Source: Gammaproteobacteria bacterium (GTDB lineage Bacteria > Pseudomonadota > Gammaproteobacteria > Pseudomonadales > Halieaceae). Taken from it: 37,157 nt of DNA. The stretch's first letter is position 1. The number at the start of each line of letters is the position of its first letter. The notes under the pieces are model-generated. The model ran no database searches. It was not told the DNA's origin and worked only from the letters and a program-made list of their open reading frames with translations. Positions 15,774 to 22,732 of this stretch are shown one piece after another. The stretch covers positions 1 to 37,157 of the forward strand of contig JAUHYL010000038.1 of the NCBI GenBank assembly GCA_030426545.1, given 5' to 3'. The position numbers were made by a program, and so were the translations under genes.

Positions 15774-16805
15774 TCAGCCGTCCGTCTGTGCGAAACGCTG
15801 CGCGCGTTCCATCAACTGATCCACCACGAAGCCAAAAAATTCATGGTTGGGATTTTTCGATTCGCCGGACAGAAATTTTGCGTAGGAACCTTCCAGCACG
15901 ATGCCCAGCTTCCACGCGGCAAAGGCCTGGTACCACTGCAACCCGTCGACACTGCGCCCGGTGCGCTCGGCGTAGCGCTCAATCAGCACCCCGGGCGCCT
16001 GACAATGGTCCGCATCCATTCCGCCGGGCTCACCCGGTGCGGCAATGGCAATCAGGTTGCCCGCTTCCGGCCAGAAGATCATCGCCCAGGCCAGGTCGAT
16101 CAGCGGATCGCCGACGGTGGTCATCTCAAAATCCACCAGCGAGAGAATGCGCGGCGGTGTGTCCGGGCTGAACATGGCGTTATCGATCTTGTAGTCGCCG
16201 TGCATCACACACAGTTCACCCGCCGCGGGCCGGTTGTCCTCCAGCCACCTGGCCACCGTGTCCACACCGGCGAGTTCCCGGCTGCGGTACTTGTCCAGTT
16301 GCGACATCCAGCGGTTCACCTGCCGTTCCAAAAAGCGCTCGGGTTTGGCCATGCGCTCCAGCGCGCTGCCGCGCCAGTCGAATGCGTGCAGTTCCACCAG
16401 TGCGTCGATCAGCTCCTCGCCGATGCAACCCTGCGTGCCGGGATCGTCGAGGTAGCGCTGGGGCAGTTTGCGCCGTATCACCTCGCCGTCGATGAAACGC
16501 ATCACGTAAAACGGCGCGCCCAGCACGCTGTTATCCTCGCAACAGGCGAGCAGTTCGGGCACGCGCACATCGCCGCCGCTCAGCGCTTCGATCACCTGGA
16601 ACTCGCGCACCACGTTGTGCGCTGTGTCGGCGACCGCAGCCAGCGGTGCACGGCGAATCACGAAACGCTGCCCCTCCACGGCCAGCGCAAACATCTCGCA
16701 GGAGCCACCGCCGCGGATGGGCTCGATGCTGAAATCGCCGCGCAGGCCGACCGTGCCCGACAACCAGTCGGCGAAGCGGTCGCGGTTGAAGTCCGGTTCA
16801 GTCAA
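15774..16805 (-). CDS. APH-family phosphotransferase, LvaA/ACAD10-11 kinase-like
   Basis: 343 residues of the aminoglycoside phosphotransferase (APH) kinase fold. RGGGSCEMFAL (31-41) is the nucleotide loop. The catalytic loop VMHGDYKIDNAMF (200-212) holds Asp204 and Asn209, and LVDFEMTTVGDPLIDLAW (223-240) carries the metal-binding Asp225. Relatives paired with acyl-CoA dehydrogenases (LvaA of Pseudomonas putida, the N-terminal half of human ACAD10 and ACAD11) phosphorylate 4-hydroxyacyl-CoA so that the dehydrogenase partner can remove the hydroxyl group. The dehydrogenase gene ends 50 bases upstream and the SDR starts 15 bases downstream, which supports that pairing. True antibiotic resistance is unlikely. 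Substrate chain length is unknown. Confidence 0.85.
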   Translation of the reverse strand: MTEPDFNRDRFADWLSGTVGLRGDFSIEPIRGGGSCEMFALAVEGQRFVIRRAPLAAVADTAHNVVREFQVIEALSGGDVRVPELLACCEDNSVLGAPFYVMRFIDGEVIRRKLPQRYLDDPGTQGCIGEELIDALVELHAFDWRGSALERMAKPERFLERQVNRWMSQLDKYRSRELAGVDTVARWLEDNRPAAGELCVMHGDYKIDNAMFSPDTPPRILSLVDFEMTTVGDPLIDLAWAMIFWPEAGNLIAIAAPGEPGGMDADHCQAPGVLIERYAERTGRSVDGLQWYQAFAAWKLGIVLEGSYAKFLSGESKNPNHEFFGFVVDQLMERAQRFAQTDG

Positions 16806-16855
16806 GCCTTCACACCCTGTTGCCTGTAACGGATAAACTCATGTAACGGACAGGC

Positions 16856-18157
16856 TCATGCGTCACGCTGGTCCAGCAGGTCGGCGAAGCGCTGCCGCGC
16901 AGTTTCGCGCCGCGTGGGAATGTGCTCGCTGGGCCAGCCTTCCACCGCCTCGTAGCGTTTCAGTTCTTCTCTGGCGATGGTCACCTTGTGCACCTCGTTG
17001 GCACCGTCTACCAGCGGCGCCATGCGCGCGGAACGGTACATCATCTCCAGCGGCATGTCGCAGGAATAGCCCAGCGAACCGTGCACCTGCAAGGCGCGGT
17101 CAATCACGTTGAACAACACACTGGCGTTATTCACTTTCACCATGGCGATGTCTGCGCGCGCCGCGTGCGCGCCGTCTCTATCCATCTTCCAGGCGGCGCG
17201 CAGGGTAAGCAGTTTGGCCTGCTCCAGTTCAATGCGCGAATCGGCGATGTAGGCCTGGATCATCTGGTGTTTCTCGTAGCCCTTGCCAAAGGACGCACGC
17301 GACTTCGTGCGCTCGCACAGCATGTCAAAGGCGCGCTCGGCCTCGCCCAGCCAGCGCGTGGCATGGTGAATACGGCCCGGCCCCAGCCGCACCTGCGACA
17401 GGATAAAACCGTGGCCGCGCTCGCCGATCAGGTTGTCCCGCGGTACGCGCACGTTATCCAGCAGTATCTCCGCGTGGTTACCGATCAGGCCGTACTCGGC
17501 GTGCGGGTGATGCATGGTGGGAATGTCGCGCATGATCTCCATGCCGGGCGTACCCCGCTCGACCACGATCATAGAACAGCGCTTGTACAGTGGGCCGTCC
17601 GGCTCGGTGACCGCCATGAAGATAATGAAGTCGGCAATGGACGCATTGGTGATCATCCACTTGCGGCCGTTGAGCACCCACTCGTCGCCCTGCAGTTCGG
17701 CGCTGGTGGTGATCTGGGTGGGGTCGGTCGACGCCACGAAGGGCTCGGTAATGGCAAACGCTGAGCGCAACTCGCCGCGCAGGTTCGGCCACAGCCACTT
17801 CTCTTTCTGCGCGTCGGTGCCACCCTCGGCGAGCAACTCGGCGTTGCCGGAATCCGGGGCCATGTTGCCGAAGATTTCCTGCGCGAAGGGGCAGCGCCCG
17901 GTAATCAGGTTCATCTGCGCCAGCGCGAGCTGGCCAAAGCCCTGGCCGCCCAGTTCCTTCTCCAGGTGACAGGCCCACAGGCCCTGGTCCTTCACCTGCT
18001 GCTTCAGCGGTTCCTGCACGGCACGCCACTGCTCGGGCGTGAAATCCGGCAGGAGGGTCTCCAGGGGAATCAATTCGTCTTCAACGAAGCGCTGTACCCA
18101 ATCGAGCTGCTGTTGAAAGCCGGCGTCCGTCTCAAAATCCCAGGCCATGCTGTGCAT
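16856..18157 (-). CDS. Acyl-CoA dehydrogenase, ACAD10/11-type
   Basis: 433 residues, a flavin-dependent acyl-CoA dehydrogenase. AITEPFVASTDP (135-146) is the first signature, followed by NGRKWMITNA (163-172), RVPRDNLIGERGHGF (237-251), SRASFGKG (286-293) and QVHGSLGYS (357-365). Where medium-chain enzymes have the catalytic Glu in YEGT, this protein reads VDGA (Asp384), as I recall for the ACAD10/11 group. This supports work on unusual acyl chains rather than plain beta-oxidation. It is the first gene of the minus-strand cluster and its kinase partner follows after 50 bases. The start may be ATG 18157 or the ATG three codons later. Cofactor FAD is inferred from the family. Confidence 0.9.
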   Translation of the reverse strand: MHSMAWDFETDAGFQQQLDWVQRFVEDELIPLETLLPDFTPEQWRAVQEPLKQQVKDQGLWACHLEKELGGQGFGQLALAQMNLITGRCPFAQEIFGNMAPDSGNAELLAEGGTDAQKEKWLWPNLRGELRSAFAITEPFVASTDPTQITTSAELQGDEWVLNGRKWMITNASIADFIIFMAVTEPDGPLYKRCSMIVVERGTPGMEIMRDIPTMHHPHAEYGLIGNHAEILLDNVRVPRDNLIGERGHGFILSQVRLGPGRIHHATRWLGEAERAFDMLCERTKSRASFGKGYEKHQMIQAYIADSRIELEQAKLLTLRAAWKMDRDGAHAARADIAMVKVNNASVLFNVIDRALQVHGSLGYSCDMPLEMMYRSARMAPLVDGANEVHKVTIAREELKRYEAVEGWPSEHIPTRRETARQRFADLLDQRDA

Positions 18158-18335
18158 CCGCTGTTTTCACGAAGGACCCGGCAGTGTGCGCTGCCTCCGT
18201 GCTGCAAACAACGGCGTTCTCACAAATGCTTAAACCGACGCGGTAAACCGTGGCCTGGCGGCGGCACACCGGCGCGCCGACTGACAGTGTTACACTGCGA
18301 TTCCGTCACACAGTTTCCCAAAAGGGGCTTTTACC

Positions 18336-19163
18336 TTGGAGCTCAGTCCAGTCTTCTGGGGGCTAGTACCCGTGCTGCTCGCCCTCGCCGCCTTCGCCAT
18401 CAATTTCATGTATCGCCGCTGGCGGCGCGAACGCATCCTGCAGCGCCCGTTCCCCGAGGCGTGGAGCAACTACTTGCTGCAGCGGGTTCCGGTCTACGGC
18501 CGCCTGTCGGATGCGGAGCGCTCGCGGCTGCACCAGATGATCCACGTGTTTCTCGAAGAAAAGCCGTTCTACGGCTGCGCCGGGCTGGAAATCAACGACG
18601 AGATTCGCGTGAGCATCGCGGCGCAGGCCTGCCTGTTGTCCCTCGGCAGAAATGCAGCGCTGTACCCGGGGCTACAGGCAATCCTGGTTTACCCGAACGC
18701 GTTCATTGCACGCCGCGACGTGTTCGGTGACGACGGCATCGTCGCGGACAGTGAACACCACATGCTCGGCGAGTCCTGGGACAATGGCCGTGTCATCCTG
18801 TCCTGGGATGACGTGGAGGCCGGCGGCAGCAACTTCCGCGATGGCCACAACGTGGTGCTGCACGAGTTTGCGCACCAGCTGGATTCTGCTTCCGGCGCTA
18901 CTAACGGCGCACCCCCGCTATGGCGCAACAGCTACCAGGCGTGGGCTACGGTGTTTTCGGAGAACTTTGAAGACCTGCGCAAACGGGTGGCGAGTCAGCA
19001 GCCGACGGTGATGGATGCTTATGGCACTACGAACGAGGCGGAGTTTTTTGCGGTGGCGACGGAGACGTTTTTTGAGCGGCCTGAGGAGTTGTTGGAGCAT
19101 CGGCCGGAGTTGTTTCGGGAACTGGAGGCTTATTATCAGTTGGATCCTCGGCGGTGGCGGTAG
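18336..19163 (+). CDS. MtfA-like zinc peptidase (M90 family)
   Basis: 275 residues starting with TTG, supported by AAAAGGGG about 8 bases upstream. A membrane segment at residues 6-25 is followed by basic residues, so the body probably faces the cytoplasm. The zinc motif HEFAHQLD is at 176-183 (His176, Glu177, His180), and a later Glu in EFFAVATETFF (about 240-250) can be the third ligand. This matches MtfA, the Mlc-binding peptidase of enterobacteria that influences glucose uptake. A role toward Mlc is not implied here, since no Mlc is seen. The last 50 codons switch to G- and T-ending codons, unlike the C-rich first part. A strong hairpin follows the gene. Confidence 0.85.
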   Translation: MELSPVFWGLVPVLLALAAFAINFMYRRWRRERILQRPFPEAWSNYLLQRVPVYGRLSDAERSRLHQMIHVFLEEKPFYGCAGLEINDEIRVSIAAQACLLSLGRNAALYPGLQAILVYPNAFIARRDVFGDDGIVADSEHHMLGESWDNGRVILSWDDVEAGGSNFRDGHNVVLHEFAHQLDSASGATNGAPPLWRNSYQAWATVFSENFEDLRKRVASQQPTVMDAYGTTNEAEFFAVATETFFERPEELLEHRPELFRELEAYYQLDPRRWR

Positions 19164-19177
19164 TTTTAGATTCGACT

Positions 19178-19247
19178 CCTGACGGTGGCGATGGGTAGGG
19201 TTAAAGGCCTGACGGTGGCGATAGATGGGTTAGAGGCCTGACGGTGC
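19178..19247 (+). repeat. Direct repeats of CCTGACGGTG
   Basis: CCTGACGGTGGCGAT occurs at 19178 and 19208, and CCTGACGGTGCCAGG at 19237, with spacings of 30 and 29 bases. The third copy is the start of the left arm of the inverted repeat at 19235-19307. The region lies just after the MtfA-like gene. Confidence 0.7.
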
Positions 19248-19314
19248 CAGGGTAACGAGGTTCGGAAGGCTGAGATACTCACCTCGTTACCCTGGCACCG
19301 TCAGGCCATTTTTT
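19235..19314 (+). terminator. Perfect 26-bp inverted repeat A with T-run
   Basis: Left arm 19235-19260 and right arm 19282-19307 are exact reverse complements over 26 bases with a 21-base loop. On the plus strand the right arm is followed by ATTTTTTG, so it can act as an intrinsic terminator for the MtfA-like gene. The stem is far longer than terminators need. It is the first of four such repeats in this gap. Confidence 0.8.
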
Positions 19315-19360
19315 GCCGCTTTCTGCGGAGAGGGTGTTGGCGGTTCTGTTATTTGGAGGC

Positions 19361-19506
19361 GGTCTGCCAATGGGGCGGGCGGTTGCTGCGCGGCAGGCGG
19401 CGCTCCGCGCTGCCCTCGGTCGGTCGCGAGCCGGGAAAGCGCCGTCTCGCGCCTCTCTCTCGGCGCCTACCGTCAGCGCAGCAACCGCCCGCCCCATTGG
19501 CAGACC
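19361..19506. repeat. Perfect 31-bp inverted repeat B with 84-bp core
   Basis: Left arm 19361-19391 (starting GGTCTGCCAATGGGGCGGGC) and right arm 19476-19506 are exact reverse complements over 31 bases. The 84-bp interior contains CTGCCCTCGGTCGGTCGCGA followed by GCCG. This matches the interior of repeat C read on the other strand. No open reading frame of note and no transposase is present. Confidence 0.85.
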
Positions 19507-19593
19507 TTGTGATTTCTGGGTGGATGGATTCTGTGGGATTTGAGCCGTGGTGGGTCTTTTTCGAACGCCCCTGCGGCTGTAGCTCTCTGAGGT

Positions 19594-19724
19594 GGGAGAA
19601 GGGCTGCAGGGCCCGTTGCAAATCTCGCGCTGAAGGAGTGGCGGGTGACGCGTAGCGGCTCACAACCGACTGAAGGCACCCCGGAGGGGCGCGGAGATAA
19701 AACGGGCCCTGCAGCCCTTCTCCC
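19594..19724. repeat. Perfect 24-bp inverted repeat C with 83-bp core
   Basis: Left arm 19594-19617 (GGGAGAAGGGCTGCAGGGCC then CGTT) and right arm 19701-19724 are exact reverse complements over 24 bases. The 83-bp interior, read on the minus strand, contains GTGCCTTCAGTCGGTTGTGA then GCCG. This agrees with the core of repeat B at 19 of 24 positions. The arms of B and C are unrelated to each other. Confidence 0.85.
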
Positions 19725-19787
19725 GCCGGCAACGGCAGCGAAAGGCCGCCAACACCTGTTGGATCTACAAACTAAAGAACGTTAGAA

Positions 19788-19864
19788 GCATGGCGCGAAC
19801 GGGCTGTGCCGCCGAAGGGAGTCTGCTTTTCGACCGCAGGCGGCACAGCCCGTTCGCGCCATGC
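19788..19864. repeat. Perfect 26-bp inverted repeat D
   Basis: Left arm 19788-19813 (starting GCATGGCGCGAACGGGCTGT) and right arm 19839-19864 are exact reverse complements over 26 bases with a 25-base loop. It lies 35 bases after the stop of the minus-strand GAPDH gene, where a terminator is expected, but no clear T-run follows on that strand. The loop on the minus strand has ACTCCCTTCGGCG, similar to ACTCCTTCAGCG in the core of C. Confidence 0.8.
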
Positions 19865-19898
19865 GTCCACCACGAAAGAACCGCGTCAACAGAGCAAT

Positions 19899-20897
19899 CT
19901 AACCCCAGGAATTAATCCGCCCCAACAGATCACAAACCCGCGAAGAATAACCCCACTCATTGTCGTACCAGTTCAAAACTCGCAGGTTGCTACCGCCATT
20001 TACGTTGGTAAAACCCGCATCGTAAATCGACGAGTGTGAGTTGCCGATAATGTCGGTCGACACTATCGGCGCACGGGTAAATTGCAGGATGCCTTGCAGC
20101 GGCCCGTTGGCCGCCTCTTCCACCGCGGCATGCACATCGTCCACGCTCACTTCGGAATTGAGACGCACAAACAGGTCTACTACCGAGCCGTCGGGCACCG
20201 GTACGCGCGCGGCGATGCCGTGCAGTTTGCCCTGCAGTTGCGGCAGTACTTCACCCACCGCCTTGGCCGCGCCGGTAGAGGTCGGGATGATGTTTTCCGC
20301 CGCGGCGCGGCTGCGTCGCCAATCCGAGTGCGGTACGTCGGCGAGGCGCTGGTCATTGGTGTAGGCGTGCACGGTATCGATCACGCCTTCGCGGATGCCA
20401 AAGGCGTCGTCCAGCACCTTGGCCATCGGCGCCAGGCAGTTCGTGGTGCAACTGGCATTGGAGATAATGCGGTGGGACTCCTGCAGGCCATCATCGTTGA
20501 CGCCCAGCACCACCGTGTAGTCGATATCATCCTTGGCGGGCACGGTTAACAGTACACGGCCCGCGCCGGCGGCGAGGTGTTGCTCCAGTTGTTCGCGCGC
20601 GCGAAACACACCGGTGGCTTCTACTACCGCGTCGATACCGAGTTCACCCCACGGCAGTTGCGCCGGGTCGCGCTCGCAGAGCATTTTCACGCGGCCCTTG
20701 TCCGTCACAAATTCATCGCCTTCAAGCGCGAGATTGCCCGGGAAGGGACCCATTACCGTGTCGTAGCTGAGGAGATAGCGCAGGGCGTCGTTGTCGAACA
20801 GGTCGTTGATCGCAACGACATCGATGCCCTCCACGTTTTCCAGGATGCGGAACACCGAACGGCCGATACGGCCAAAACCATTGATGGCAACTTTCAT
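19899..20897 (-). CDS. gap: Glyceraldehyde-3-phosphate dehydrogenase, type I
   Basis: 332 residues, the normal length. It oxidises glyceraldehyde-3-phosphate to 1,3-bisphosphoglycerate with NAD+. The N-terminal INGFGRIGR binds NAD, and Asp32 in AINDLF favours NAD over NADP. Catalytic Cys150 is in SNASCTTN and His177 in TVHAYT. STGAAKAVG and ARVP form the phosphate sites, and NWYDNEWGYSSRV closes the protein. The ATG overlaps the stop of the upstream GAPDH-like gene (ATGA), so the two are translationally coupled. KDPG aldolase is two genes upstream, which places the enzyme downstream of the Entner-Doudoroff pathway. Confidence 0.95.
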   Translation of the reverse strand: MKVAINGFGRIGRSVFRILENVEGIDVVAINDLFDNDALRYLLSYDTVMGPFPGNLALEGDEFVTDKGRVKMLCERDPAQLPWGELGIDAVVEATGVFRAREQLEQHLAAGAGRVLLTVPAKDDIDYTVVLGVNDDGLQESHRIISNASCTTNCLAPMAKVLDDAFGIREGVIDTVHAYTNDQRLADVPHSDWRRSRAAAENIIPTSTGAAKAVGEVLPQLQGKLHGIAARVPVPDGSVVDLFVRLNSEVSVDDVHAAVEEAANGPLQGILQFTRAPIVSTDIIGNSHSSIYDAGFTNVNGGSNLRVLNWYDNEWGYSSRVCDLLGRINSWG

Positions 20898-21919
20898 CAG
20901 GCGGCCTCCTCCTTGCGATCCAGTTCGGCGTAGAGCCGCGCGACATCCAGCAGGCGCGCCGCGTGCCCCAGGGATTCGTACCAGCCCAGCGTTTTGATGA
21001 TGGTATTGCCCGCCTTGATGGTGCCGCGCAGGTCATAGAGCAAAGACAATGAGCTGCCAATCACGTCGGAGGACACGATGGGATCTTCTGCAGCACCGAT
21101 CAGCTGCGGAGACTGCGCGGCTGCATCGATCATCGCGGCGTTGATATCTTCCGCGCTCACGGCGCTGTCCGCGATCACCAGGTTGGTGTCCAGCAAACAA
21201 CCCTCGTGTATGGGCACATTCAATGCAGCGCTCATTACCTTGCCCTGCATGGCGGGCAGGATTTCGCCCACCCAGCGTCCCGCGTCGTGATTGTTGGGGA
21301 TGATGTTCTCCGGCGCCGAGCGGCTGCGGCGAAAATCAGAACCGGCGTAGTCCTGCAGTGCCTGATCCGAGGTATAGCTGTGGATGGTAGTCGTGCTGAC
21401 GCACTCGATTTCAAAGTGTGCACTCAGCGAATGCAGCAGCAGGGCCAGCGCAGACGTGGTGGCGGATCCGGCACTGATCATGCGGTCCGCGGCCTCGATC
21501 TGGCCGGCGTTGATGCCGGGCATCACGATGCGGTCGATATGGTCCACGGGCAGCGTGCGGATCAGCACGCGCGGCGCGCCGTTATCCAGGTGCTGCTGCA
21601 TGTGCTGCGCCTCGCGGTACTTGCCGGTGGCATCGATCACCACGTCAACATCGAACAGATCCCAGGGCACTTCACTCGGCAAATCCATCGACATCAAGCG
21701 CGTGCGCATGTGGTCGCAGACCAGGAAGTTGTCTTCCAGTGTGTAGGCCTGCGCGTCATCCGCTTCCGAACACAGCAGGTAGTGCAGGATGTCTGCCTGG
21801 CCGATATCCGCTACCGCCACCACGTCTACATCCTCGGACCGAGCTGCAAGCTGGTAGATCTGGCGCCCTATCTGGCCAAAGCCCATAATGCCGACGCGAA
21901 TCGGCCAGTAACTCGTCAT
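20897..21919 (-). CDS. GAPDH-like protein lacking the catalytic cysteine
   Basis: 340 residues with full-length GAPDH architecture: MGFGQIGR at 12-19, IDATGKYREAQ, TIHSYT (His180), ENIIP, and a DVIGSSLSLLYD block like that of its neighbour. The catalytic box SNASCTTN is SAGSATTS here, so the essential Cys is Ala153. The phosphate-binding segments STGAAKAVG and ARVP are NHDAGRWVG and LNVP. It therefore cannot carry out the usual thioester chemistry. Asp38 (VADIG) and the Rossmann motif suggest it still binds NAD(H). CAGGAG lies 8 bases before the ATG. It lies between KDPG aldolase and active GAPDH in one operon. A regulatory or hetero-oligomeric partner of GAPDH is a reasonable guess, not shown. 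Confidence 0.88.
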   Translation of the reverse strand: MTSYWPIRVGIMGFGQIGRQIYQLAARSEDVDVVAVADIGQADILHYLLCSEADDAQAYTLEDNFLVCDHMRTRLMSMDLPSEVPWDLFDVDVVIDATGKYREAQHMQQHLDNGAPRVLIRTLPVDHIDRIVMPGINAGQIEAADRMISAGSATTSALALLLHSLSAHFEIECVSTTTIHSYTSDQALQDYAGSDFRRSRSAPENIIPNNHDAGRWVGEILPAMQGKVMSAALNVPIHEGCLLDTNLVIADSAVSAEDINAAMIDAAAQSPQLIGAAEDPIVSSDVIGSSLSLLYDLRGTIKAGNTIIKTLGWYESLGHAARLLDVARLYAELDRKEEAA

Positions 21920-21948
21920 GTTTGTGTCTCCTGAGAAATCGGGAACCG

Positions 21949-22572
21949 TCAGTTGCCCGTGCTGAGCGCTTCTGCGGCGAGCGCTTCGATCTCCTGCCAG
22001 TTGCCATTGTTAACCAATGTCTCACTGACCATCCATGATCCACCGCAACACACCACGTTGGGCAGCGCCAGAAAATCACGGAAGTTATCGCGGTTAAGCC
22101 CCCCGGTGGGGCAGAAACGCACATCGGGGAACGGCCCTGCCAGGGATTTCAGCAGCGCGATGCCGCCCACTGCGACGGCGGGAAACAGCTTGAAAAACTG
22201 CAGGCCGTGCTCCAGGCCGAGCATGACTTCTGACGCGGATGCCACGCCGGGTAAAAACGGCACCTTGGCATACGCGGTGGACGTCAACAGTTCGACACTG
22301 ATGCCGGGGCTGATGCAGGCATCGGCGCCCGCTGCGACGGCGTGCTGCACATCGGCGCCGCTGAGAACCGTACCGGCGAATACCGCCATATCGGGTTGAT
22401 CTTTCTTTACAGCGCTGATGCTGCTCAGCGCCTGCTCGGTGCGCAGGGTGATCTCCACGCTGCGCATACCGCCACGTTGCAGGGCACGCACCAGTTCGAC
22501 GGTCGATTCCACTTCAACGGCGGTAATCACCGGCAGAACGCGCGCAGCGGGCAAGTGCTCTGCCAGGTTCAC
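21949..22572 (-). CDS. eda: 2-keto-3-deoxy-6-phosphogluconate (KDPG) aldolase
   Basis: 207 residues from GTG 22572, chosen because the family starts close to NLAEHLPAARVLPVI and AGGGA lies upstream at usable spacing; a longer frame from 22656 adds 28 unlikely residues. The Schiff-base Lys is in FFKLFPA (about residue 128) and the catalytic Glu in VEITLRT (about 40). FCPTGG binds phosphate. The enzyme cleaves KDPG to pyruvate and glyceraldehyde-3-phosphate in the Entner-Doudoroff pathway, and the latter is the substrate of the downstream GAPDH. First gene of a three-gene operon; 29 bases separate it from the GAPDH-like gene. Confidence 0.92.
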   Translation of the reverse strand: MNLAEHLPAARVLPVITAVEVESTVELVRALQRGGMRSVEITLRTEQALSSISAVKKDQPDMAVFAGTVLSGADVQHAVAAGADACISPGISVELLTSTAYAKVPFLPGVASASEVMLGLEHGLQFFKLFPAVAVGGIALLKSLAGPFPDVRFCPTGGLNRDNFRDFLALPNVVCCGGSWMVSETLVNNGNWQEIEALAAEALSTGN

Positions 22573-22643
22573 AGGGCAATCCCTGCACCGCGGGAAACTG
22601 ACATTGCGAGCGACGTAAGGCGTAGGATTGAGGACATCAATGC

Positions 22644-22672
22644 AGCATCGTCTCAATTAAAAGCGATGTCAA
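22644..22672 (-). promoter_or_regulatory. Candidate promoter and dyad upstream of eda
   Basis: On the minus strand TTGACA (22672-22667) is followed after 17 bases by GATGCT (22649-22644), a perfect -35 with a weak -10. The 23-bp stretch 22646-22668 has dyad ends CATCG and CGATG inside this promoter, a possible operator. It is not an obvious HexR site. Confidence 0.45.
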
Positions 22673-22732
22673 ACTTTGGGCAAATTAGCGGCGCAAAAGC
22701 ACCACTTCGGGCGCCATTTCCCCGGTTAACAT

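Noticed and set aside
15774-16805. Aminoglycoside resistance kinase
   Set aside because: The APH fold is shared, but the link to an acyl-CoA dehydrogenase and SDR points to the catabolic kinase branch.
15510-16829. Plus-strand open frame of 439 codons
   Set aside because: Antisense to the SDR and APH-like genes; low-complexity His/Arg/Ala-rich translation with no motif. It is a shadow of GC-rich coding DNA.
19361-19724. Inverted repeats B and C as ends of insertion sequences
   Set aside because: The enclosed DNA is only 83-84 bases without a reading frame, the arms differ between copies, and no target duplication is visible.
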